A DNA stretch of 8,147 nt from Roseimarinus sp035271585 (GTDB taxonomy: Bacteria > Bacteroidota > Bacteroidia > Bacteroidales > Prolixibacteraceae). The stretch covers positions 1 through 8,147 of the forward strand of contig DATERL010000207.1 in assembly GCA_035271585.1 (NCBI GenBank), written 5' to 3'. Below are positions 1 through 5,598 of this stretch, in pieces. The position numbers were made by a program, and so were the translations under genes. The notes under the pieces were generated by a model. It did not search any database. It was given only the letters and a program-made list of their open reading frames with translations, and was not told the origin of the DNA. How positions within the stretch are numbered: position 1 is the stretch's first letter; every line of letters starts with the position of its first letter.

Positions 1-91
1 CAATTATTCTTATCAATGCCAACATGGCAATCGAAAGAAAAGTTATCAGAATATATTTTGTGAAATTTTCAAAGAATTTATTTTTCGTCAT
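1..91 (-). CDS. N-terminal fragment of a probable membrane or secreted protein (partial)
   Basis: This is the first 30 codons of a leftward gene that runs off the window. The frame opens with ATG at 91-89, directly preceded in frame by two TAA stops, so this is the earliest possible start in the frame. The peptide begins MTKNKFFENFTKYILITF and continues into a hydrophobic stretch (about residues 13-30). Basic residues followed by a hydrophobic run suggest a signal peptide or first transmembrane helix. It lies beyond the terminator that closes the upstream gene series, so it probably has its own promoter in 92-259. The start region is A-rich (TAATAAAAA) without a Shine-Dalgarno sequence, as elsewhere in the window. 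The family cannot be named from 30 residues, and a chance open frame remains possible. Confidence 0.45.
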   Translation of the reverse strand, partial: MTKNKFFENFTKYILITFLSIAMLALIRII

Positions 92-259
92 TTTTTATTA
101 GCTATATATTTAAAAAGATGTTCATGGTGTAAGTTTAAGACGCCTAATATATTAATTAATCAATACTATATTGGTTAGTTGTTAGCTATAATTATAATAA
201 GAGCTGATTTTTTGACGATAAAAAGAAAAATGAAAGTCTCAACAGGTTTAGAATTAGGG
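92..259. other. AT-rich intergenic region upstream of the leftward partial gene
   Basis: There is no credible coding frame in about 170 bases. The region separates the terminator at 260-301 from the start of the leftward gene at 91, so it should hold that gene's promoter. I looked on the minus strand for a Bacteroidota-type promoter (TTG near -33, TAnnTTTG near -7) and found no convincing match. The only structured element is the inverted repeat at 153-181, listed separately. Confidence 0.5.
153..181. repeat. Imperfect inverted repeat in the intergenic region
   Basis: The arms at 153-165 and 169-181 are complementary around a three-base loop (CTA). Nine base pairs next to or near the loop are standard, including perfect CAATA/TATTG, and three positions pair only as G-T wobbles when the plus strand is read as RNA. 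It sits 62-90 bases upstream of the leftward gene's start. It could be a regulator binding site for that gene or a hairpin in a plus-strand transcript, but the sequence is very AT-rich and chance is a real possibility. Confidence 0.35.
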
Positions 260-301
260 AAAAATTAAAAGCCCTTCAAAAAAATGAATATTCGAAGGGC
301 T
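260..301 (-). terminator. Rho-independent terminator after the winged-helix gene
   Basis: Read on the minus strand, AGCCCTTC (301-294) pairs with GAAGGGCT (277-270). One G-U and two A-U pairs extend the stem inward to about 11 bp with a 10-base loop. It is followed immediately by the T-rich tract TTTAATTTTT (269-260). The extending G-U pair forms only in the minus-strand transcript, and the T-tract lies on that side only, so the terminator serves the leftward operon. It begins 23 bases after the stop codon of the gene at 325-528. Confidence 0.88.
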
Positions 302-324
302 AATTTGATAACATCGACTTTGAC

Positions 325-528
325 TTATACTTTCAAACAAATCATCTTTGTATCATCTTTTTCAAAATGAAATATTTTCCCTTCTCTTGCTAGCCAGCCA
401 ATGGCCATATAAAAGTCGGTACTCGAAAGTTTAAGTTTTTTGATGAGGCTCTTTATGGAATGTTCTCCTTGTTCGTTGAGTTCAGTCCAAATTTTCCCGG
501 CATTTAAACCAATTTCTGTAGTAATCAT
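325..528 (-). CDS. Small winged helix-turn-helix protein (DUF2582-like)
   Basis: This 67-residue protein is almost entirely one winged-helix fold. Helices are expected near residues 8-19 (around GKIWTELNEQG), 24-31 (SIKSLIKKL) and a recognition-like helix at 35-48 (SSTDFYMAIGWLAREG). A short beta wing follows at 51-66 (KIFHFEKDDTKMICLKV). The pattern 'LN..G..S...L.KKL.LS...FY.AIGWLAREGKI' is what I know from the small Bacteroidota winged-helix family once named DUF2582. Family members have no well-established role, and DNA binding is inferred from the fold only. The gene lies 38 bases after the phosphatase gene and is the last before the terminator, so it is likely co-transcribed with the partner-switching genes. 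It could be their regulatory output, or an unrelated passenger. The ATG at 528-526 is the only reasonable start. Confidence 0.85.
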   Translation of the reverse strand: MITTEIGLNAGKIWTELNEQGEHSIKSLIKKLKLSSTDFYMAIGWLAREGKIFHFEKDDTKMICLKV

Positions 529-566
529 GTTTTTAAATTTTAAGGTGATGTATTAGTGAGTTTTTT

Positions 567-2204
567 TTATCCAATTTTATCTTGTGAAATAAACCGTAAA
601 GCCAATATGGTAATGTCGTCCGATTGCTCATTCCCTTTTACAAAGCGGGCAATTCCTTCAACTGTTTCGTCAATTAAATTTGGTATTTCCAGTGTGCCAA
701 TCTCCTTAATTAACGCAAGGAGTCTTTCTTCTCCAAATAAATTTCTGTTGTGATTCATGGCTTCTGTTACCCCATCGGTGTACATAAAAATGGTTTCATT
801 GGGGTTTAACGTAAAGTGTTCGTTAACGAATTTTACGTCATTAAAGGCTGCTAAAACGATTCCCGGTTCCAATTTTCTGTATTCAACAACATTGTTGTTT
901 TGAACCACGATAAACGGATTGTGCCCAGCATTTGCATATTGAACAACTCCAGTTTTAATGTTTAGTTTTCCGAACATCAGTGTTACAAACATGCATTGAT
1001 CGTTATCCCTACAAAGTTCATTGTTTACATAAAATAATACTTCGGCAGGGCTTAATCCGTTCATTGCTATCACTTTGATTAAAGTGTTAGTCATTACCAT
1101 AAACAATGCAGCGGGGATACCCTTATCGGATACGTCGCCAATAACAAAACCCAAATGTTCATCGTCAATCATGAAGTAGTTGAACAAATCGCCCCCAACC
1201 TCTTTTGCTGGGCTCATATATCCACCAATATTAAATTCGGGGTTATTGGGGAAGCTTGGATATTCTTTTGGAATCATGCCAATTTGAATCGAGCTTGCAA
1301 TTTTTAGTTGTGCTTCAATGTTTTCTTTTGCAACGGTGGTATCGCGAAGGTCAATTATGTATTGCGAAAGTGAAAATTGCATGGCAAGAAAGGCCTCCGA
1401 AAGTTGGCCTATTTCATTGTTCGTTTCGGAAGAAAAATTGTACAGATTTTGAAGACTTTTTTCGGGCAGGTGAAAATCGTTATTAACCAATTCGTTGGTA
1501 TATTTAACCAACCCTCGAAGAGGTTTTGAAATTTGATTGATGGGAATATAAGCAGATATAATTATAATAAGTAACAATAATAATCCTATTCCAATGAATA
1601 GGAATGTTGTTGATGAAATCATTTTATCAATTTCATCGGTTGAGTAATCTACTGCAATAATGTAATTTTTTCCATTTGATGTTGTAAAAGGAATAAATAC
1701 TGAACGTACTGAACCCGAAATGTCCTCATAACTATAAACCATCGATTTTTTATCTCTGAAAGGTTTAAAGTAGATATCTTGAACAATTTGGGGAGCATCT
1801 TCATACTTTGTAAAAAAGGTATATTGTTCTGCTGATATAATATCATCTATTCTTAAACTTCCTGAGGTATAGCGCAATTCTCCACAGTAATTTATATAGG
1901 AATAAATTTCTCTTACTTTTGTCTCGTTTGCAAATTTCGTTAGGGCATTAACCGACTTTTCATAGTCGGCTTGGCTAATCGATGATGAATCTTCAATAAT
2001 TTCGTGATAATTATCTCCAATAATATTATGTGCTCCATAGGCAACGGAATAAAGCAAATTATCTAATTCTTTTCTTTCAGTTTTTTCAGTAACATATATG
2101 TTCAATGCAGTATAACAAAGAGCAGTTAATACTATTGATGCAGATATAATCAGTAGTATTTTTCCCTTAATCGAAAGGTTTTTCAATATTTTAAATTTCT
2201 TCAT
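567..2204 (-). CDS. Membrane-anchored PP2C-type serine phosphatase (RsbU/SpoIIE/IcfG-like) with sensor and HAMP domains
   Basis: This protein of about 545 residues is predicted to dephosphorylate a phospho-STAS protein in response to an external signal. Domain order: transmembrane helix near 14-37; an extracytoplasmic domain of about 160 residues (38-196); a second transmembrane helix near 200-222; a HAMP linker near 223-285 (INQISKPLRGL, then EIGQLSEAF); a short signalling helix (LKIASSIQIGMIP); and a C-terminal PP2C/SpoIIE domain. The manganese-binding aspartates are visible in GGDLFNY (D339), GDVSDKGIPAALFM (D357), YTDGVTEA (D477) and QSDDITILAL (D529/D530), so it should be active. The sensor ends in GKNYIIAVDYS, which resembles the last strand of Cache-type domains; the ligand is unknown. 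The start is uncertain: I chose ATG at 2204-2202. A TTG at 2219-2217, preceded at good spacing by AAAGGA, would add five residues. The kinase gene lies immediately upstream. Confidence 0.93.
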   Translation of the reverse strand: MKKFKILKNLSIKGKILLIISASIVLTALCYTALNIYVTEKTERKELDNLLYSVAYGAHNIIGDNYHEIIEDSSSISQADYEKSVNALTKFANETKVREIYSYINYCGELRYTSGSLRIDDIISAEQYTFFTKYEDAPQIVQDIYFKPFRDKKSMVYSYEDISGSVRSVFIPFTTSNGKNYIIAVDYSTDEIDKMISSTTFLFIGIGLLLLLIIIISAYIPINQISKPLRGLVKYTNELVNNDFHLPEKSLQNLYNFSSETNNEIGQLSEAFLAMQFSLSQYIIDLRDTTVAKENIEAQLKIASSIQIGMIPKEYPSFPNNPEFNIGGYMSPAKEVGGDLFNYFMIDDEHLGFVIGDVSDKGIPAALFMVMTNTLIKVIAMNGLSPAEVLFYVNNELCRDNDQCMFVTLMFGKLNIKTGVVQYANAGHNPFIVVQNNNVVEYRKLEPGIVLAAFNDVKFVNEHFTLNPNETIFMYTDGVTEAMNHNRNLFGEERLLALIKEIGTLEIPNLIDETVEGIARFVKGNEQSDDITILALRFISQDKIG

Positions 2205-2237
2205 TTTTGTAAAAAACAACTGATGTCCTTTTTAATT

Positions 2238-2660
2238 TCAAAAGTTTATACAAAGAATATTTCTATTCTTTCCATTTTTATATTCGTAGCTGTAATTGTC
2301 AACATTTTCTTTGGCAAGCATTATTCCTAAGCCACCAATGGGCCGTTCTTCGAGTGGTAACGAGAGGTCTTTTTCATTTGGCAGAATTTTATCAAGTGGA
2401 TTAAACGGAATGGCTGAATCCTCCAGAGTTACAGTAAGTGAATCGTTGTCATACTTAATAAGTAGGTCGATGCTTCCATTTTCTATTCCCGATTTAGTAT
2501 ATCCATAGTTTATGATATTGGTTGCAATTTCGTCAACTGCAAGGCAAAGCTTGTATATTTTGCTTTTATTTAATCCTATGGCTTTTCCCGAATTTGTTAT
2601 GAATTGTCGAATTGACCCTAACGAATCTAAGGTGGCACTAAATGTTTTGGAATCTGGCAT
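2238..2660 (-). CDS. Anti-sigma-factor-type serine kinase (RsbW/SpoIIAB-like, GHKL ATPase)
   Basis: This 140-residue cytoplasmic protein consists of one GHKL (HATPase_c_2) domain, the usual size for RsbW/SpoIIAB kinases. Visible motifs are the N box AVDEIATNIINYGY (residues 41-54, with E44 and N48 expected to handle catalysis and magnesium), a G1-type box DSAIPFNPLD (81-90, the aspartate contacting adenine), and a G2 box IGGLGIMLAKENVD (108-121). In this family the kinase phosphorylates a STAS partner on serine, and the unphosphorylated STAS protein sequesters the kinase. Here the partners are presumably the STAS proteins at 2671-2991 and 5152-5481, opposed by the phosphatase at 567-2204. The gene is 10 bases downstream of the second STAS gene, which implies coexpression. 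No sigma factor is encoded in the window, so the name 'anti-sigma' describes ancestry rather than a demonstrated target. Confidence 0.92.
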   Translation of the reverse strand: MPDSKTFSATLDSLGSIRQFITNSGKAIGLNKSKIYKLCLAVDEIATNIINYGYTKSGIENGSIDLLIKYDNDSLTVTLEDSAIPFNPLDKILPNEKDLSLPLEERPIGGLGIMLAKENVDNYSYEYKNGKNRNILCINF

Positions 2661-2670
2661 AGCGTATATT

Positions 2671-2991
2671 TTACTCAGGATATTTATCTACAATGGTTAC
2701 GCTAAAAATCAAACCTGTCATTCTTAGTGTTTCCACTACTTGTTCTTGTGGCTTCACTAAAATAAGTTTAGCGGCAGATCCTAACTTTTGCTTTGCAAAG
2801 ATGATTACCCTCAGACCTGCTGACGACATAAAGTTCAGTTTTTCTAAATCCATTACCAATTCGTTGGGTTGAATTGGGATAATTTTTTGAACTTCTTCGT
2901 GTAGTTTTGGTGCAGTTGAAGAGTCCAATTCTCCTTCCAGCGTTAGTTTTACTATGTTTTGTAAAATTTCGGTCTTTATTAAAAAGCTCAT
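2671..2991 (-). CDS. STAS-domain anti-anti-sigma-type phosphoprotein (second copy)
   Basis: This 106-residue single STAS domain is the size of RsbV/SpoIIAA. The diagnostic segment is LVMDLEKLNFMSSAGLRVII (residues 45-64): a beta strand, then the SSAGLR loop whose second serine (Ser57) aligns with the phosphorylated serine of RsbV and SpoIIAA. The opening EGELDSSTAPKL also fits the family. It should cycle between a phosphorylated form (made by the kinase gene 10 bases downstream) and an unphosphorylated form (restored by the phosphatase). It shares the STAS core with the copy at 5152-5481 but differs through most of its length, so the two are divergent paralogues and probably not redundant. 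It follows the glycogen debranching gene by 37 bases. Confidence 0.93.
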   Translation of the reverse strand: MSFLIKTEILQNIVKLTLEGELDSSTAPKLHEEVQKIIPIQPNELVMDLEKLNFMSSAGLRVIIFAKQKLGSAAKLILVKPQEQVVETLRMTGLIFSVTIVDKYPE

Positions 2992-3028
2992 ATTGAATAA
3001 GTTTTAAGTTGATTATAAATTGCTTTAA

Positions 3029-5152
3029 TTATTTTCCCAGCAAAATTATTGTTGAGCGGGGACCAATTGTTATTTTAAATTGATTGTCGATTTTTGGTTC
3101 CTCTAACAGGGTATGAAAATCGAAAGGTGCTTGCATGTCGGTATTTACCGAAATATGCCAATTTTTATTAGCAGGCAGTTGAGGCAATTCCAATGTAAGC
3201 GCTTCCCAATAACTATTCATGGCAACATATACGGTATCATCGTTGAGGTAACCGTTTTTTGCATGTTTCCCGTCAAGCATGAAAGCGAAAATCCGGCTCG
3301 AAGCTGACCAATCGGCATTCCAAGGCGTAGTGCCATGGAAAGAGATGTCGGGATATCCACTGTTCATATAATCCATGTTGCGGTAGTGCTCTTTGTTTCG
3401 AAGAACAGGATGATTGAGCCTGAATTTAATGATGTGCTTTGCAAAATTAAACAAGTCTATGTTTTTGTTTATCAAATCCCAATCGAGCCAGTTTAGATCA
3501 TTATCGTGGCAATAGGTATTGTTATTCCCATATTGGGTGCGGCCCATTTCGTCGCCCATTAAAATCATTGGAACACCTTGGCTGACCATCAAAATGGCGA
3601 GCGCATTTTTTATTTGTTTACGGCGAAGTCTGTTGATATTTATATCATCAGTTTCGCCTTCACATCCACAATTCCAACTGTAGTTTCGATCGTTTCCGTC
3701 TCGGTTATCTTCACCATTGGCTTCGTTGTGTTTGTGGTTATACGAAACCATATCGTATAAAGTAAAACCATCGTGGCAGGTAATAAAATTGATTCCTGCG
3801 GTAGCACCTCGTGCCCAATACATATCTGGCGATCCCTGTATTCGTTGCGATAAATCCCCAATAATACCTTCTTCGCCTTTAATAAATTTTCGAACGGTAT
3901 CGCGGTATTCTCCATTCCATTCGGCCCACCGCCCATAACAGGGGAACGAACCTACCTGATATAAACCGCCGGCATCCCACGCTTCGGCTATCAGTTTGCA
4001 TTTAGCTAAAATGGGATCGTAAGCCAACGTTTCGAGTAAAGGTGGATTGTTTAATGGACTTCCATCCTGAGCGCGACCTAAAATCGCTGCCAAATCGAAC
4101 CTGAACCCATCAATATGGTATTCCGAAGCCCAATATCGCAAACAGTCGAGAACCATGTTTCGTACAACTGGATGGTTGCAATTGAGCGTGTTTCCGGTTC
4201 CCGAAAAGTTGTAGTAATAGCCTTCGGGCGTAAGCATGTAATAGGTTTTATTGTCAATGCCTTTGAACGAAATGGTTGGACCACGGTGATCTCCTTCGGC
4301 GGTATGATTGAATACAACATCTAATAAAACTTCGATGCCATTTTTATGCAAATCCTTTATCAGTGTTTTCAATTCATCAACTTGCATTCCGTATTTGCCG
4401 GTAGCAGCGTATCCCGATTTTGGCGCAAAAAAATTCAACGTGCTGTAACCCCAATAGTTGACAAGCATTTCACCTGTAACCGGATTGGTCTTGCTATGCT
4501 CGTATTCATCAAATTCATAAATTGGCATTAGCTCAACGCAATTAATTCCTAAATCGATCAAATACGGAATTTTTTCTCTAATTCCCGAAAAAGTGCCCTT
4601 GAATTTTACCCCCGACGATGGATGATTGGTAAAGCTTCGCACATGCATTTCATAGATTATCAAATCTTCGATTGGCTTTTCAAGGGGCTTGTCACCTTCC
4701 CAATCGAAATCTTCAAAAACAAGTCGGGAACGAAATGGGTATAATTTTTCCCAGTTGGGAGGTGCCATCCAAGTATCGCGCCCACCAATGGCTTTGGCGT
4801 AAGGGTCGGACAGGATTTTGTTTTTATCAAAACGATGTCCCTGTTCAGGTTCAAAAGGGCCATCCATTCGGTATCCATATTCGAGGCTTTCAAAATCGAG
4901 ATCGAAAACAATCATTGAAAACACATTTCCTATTATAAACTCTTTTGGAAAAGGAATTTCGGCAAAGGCTTGCTCCTCGTTTTTTTCAAATAATACCAAG
5001 TTGCACGAAGTGGCAGCACTTGAATAGATTGAAAAATTCACGCCATTTGGAACCATGGTTGCACCAAATGGCAAAACATGCCCTCTGCGATATTTTATCC
5101 CATTCAGCTCGTGTGTAGGATAATAATCAATTCTGGTATCGAATTTTTCCAT
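3029..5152 (-). CDS. glgX: Glycogen debranching enzyme, GlgX/isoamylase type (GH13)
   Basis: This 707-residue enzyme is predicted to hydrolyse alpha-1,6 branches of glycogen or limit dextrins in the cytoplasm, releasing linear malto-oligosaccharides. An N-terminal CBM48-like beta domain (about 20-150, with FGATMVPNGVNFSIYSSAAT and YGYRMDGPFEPEQGHRFD) precedes the GH13 barrel. All four catalytic regions are present: DVVFNHTAEG (D278, N282, H283), DGFRFDLAAILGR (nucleophile D353), LIAEAWDAGG (acid/base E390) and FITCHDGFTLYDM (H460, D461). A C-terminal beta domain ends the protein. Length and motifs are those of complete GlgX/TreX/isoamylase enzymes. Whether it acts on whole glycogen or only on phosphorylase-trimmed chains cannot be read from sequence. 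The ATG at 5152-5150 overlaps the stop of the preceding STAS gene as TAATG, suggesting translational coupling, and another STAS gene follows 37 bases downstream. Confidence 0.96.
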   Translation of the reverse strand: MEKFDTRIDYYPTHELNGIKYRRGHVLPFGATMVPNGVNFSIYSSAATSCNLVLFEKNEEQAFAEIPFPKEFIIGNVFSMIVFDLDFESLEYGYRMDGPFEPEQGHRFDKNKILSDPYAKAIGGRDTWMAPPNWEKLYPFRSRLVFEDFDWEGDKPLEKPIEDLIIYEMHVRSFTNHPSSGVKFKGTFSGIREKIPYLIDLGINCVELMPIYEFDEYEHSKTNPVTGEMLVNYWGYSTLNFFAPKSGYAATGKYGMQVDELKTLIKDLHKNGIEVLLDVVFNHTAEGDHRGPTISFKGIDNKTYYMLTPEGYYYNFSGTGNTLNCNHPVVRNMVLDCLRYWASEYHIDGFRFDLAAILGRAQDGSPLNNPPLLETLAYDPILAKCKLIAEAWDAGGLYQVGSFPCYGRWAEWNGEYRDTVRKFIKGEEGIIGDLSQRIQGSPDMYWARGATAGINFITCHDGFTLYDMVSYNHKHNEANGEDNRDGNDRNYSWNCGCEGETDDININRLRRKQIKNALAILMVSQGVPMILMGDEMGRTQYGNNNTYCHDNDLNWLDWDLINKNIDLFNFAKHIIKFRLNHPVLRNKEHYRNMDYMNSGYPDISFHGTTPWNADWSASSRIFAFMLDGKHAKNGYLNDDTVYVAMNSYWEALTLELPQLPANKNWHISVNTDMQAPFDFHTLLEEPKIDNQFKITIGPRSTIILLGK

Positions 5153-5481
5153 TATAATAATTCATTTGCTTCTTCTATTGTTTGCGAAAACTCAAAGAAA
5201 TTGATAAAGCCGGTCATGGCCATCACATCTTTGATTTCGTCACAAACACCTACTAAAATTATCTTTCCGTTTTTTGATTTTATTTGCCGGTATATCATCA
5301 ACAACAAGCGCAATCCGGCGCTCGAAACAAAATCAACTTTTGTAAGGTCTAATAATACTTTGTCTGTTTCACTCACTTTTCCCATTATCTTCGACTGAAG
5401 CTCTCCGGCAGTTTTGCTGTCAATACTCCCTTCAATCGAGATGATGGTCATATTTTCTTTGGTCGTAATATCTACATTCAT
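5152..5481 (-). CDS. STAS-domain anti-anti-sigma-type phosphoprotein (first copy)
   Basis: This 109-residue single STAS domain resembles RsbV/SpoIIAA. Key features are EGSIDSKTAGELQSKI (residues 17-32), the central strand VLLDLTKVDFVSSAGLRLLL (42-61) with the phosphorylatable loop SSAGLR (second serine Ser54), and the C-terminal helix near GFINFFEFSQTIEEA. It is presumably phosphorylated by the kinase at 2238-2660 and dephosphorylated by the phosphatase at 567-2204. Its stop codon overlaps the start of the debranching enzyme gene (TAATG), so the two proteins should be made in step. The position matches that of slr1856 in the Synechocystis icfG cluster, as I recall it. A 117-base gap upstream makes it a candidate first gene of a sub-operon. 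Confidence 0.93.
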   Translation of the reverse strand: MNVDITTKENMTIISIEGSIDSKTAGELQSKIMGKVSETDKVLLDLTKVDFVSSAGLRLLLMIYRQIKSKNGKIILVGVCDEIKDVMAMTGFINFFEFSQTIEEANELL

Positions 5482-5598
5482 AATAAATTTAATTTATTCT
5501 CATGGAACTAAATAGCTGGAACTATTTATTTTTATATCAAAAGCCAGTGTAAGGTATAAATAATCAGCGATTAAACTCAATAATAAATTACTTGTTCG
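5482..5598 (-). promoter_or_regulatory. 117-base leader upstream of the STAS/glgX genes; possible internal promoter
   Basis: This is the largest gap between genes of the leftward series and the likeliest place for an internal promoter. On the minus strand, TTG at 5580-5578 is followed after 19 bases by TATACCTT (5558-5551). The spacing fits the Bacteroidota -33/-7 arrangement, but the second box matches TAnnTTTG only partly, so the promoter is a weak guess. The region also contains the repeat at 5503-5528. No terminator is visible after the upstream AGE-type gene, so read-through from it is also likely. Confidence 0.3.
5503..5528. repeat. Direct and inverted repeat in the STAS/glgX leader
   Basis: TGGAACTA occurs twice (5503-5510 and 5517-5524), 14 bases apart. 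Overlapping this, TAAATAG (5509-5515) and CTATTTA (5522-5528) form a 7-bp inverted repeat around a six-base loop. It lies 22-47 bases upstream of the STAS start at 5481, downstream of the tentative promoter, so it could be an operator or a 5' leader hairpin. It is not a terminator, because no T-run follows on the minus strand. AT-rich composition makes chance occurrence possible. Confidence 0.3.

Noticed and set aside
2205..2219. TTG start adding five residues to the phosphatase
   Set aside because: Not firmly excluded: AAAGGA lies six bases before the TTG. ATG at 2204 is preferred because most genes here start with ATG without a Shine-Dalgarno sequence and the protein then begins with a basic MKKFKILK leader.
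3640..3936. 98-codon open frame on the minus strand within glgX
   Set aside because: It is a different frame of the same strand inside the GH13 catalytic barrel, whose motifs are intact across this interval; no frameshift is needed.
5078..5398. 106-codon open frame on the plus strand
   Set aside because: It is antisense to the first STAS gene and the start of glgX, both of which have clear family motifs; the plus-strand peptide has none.
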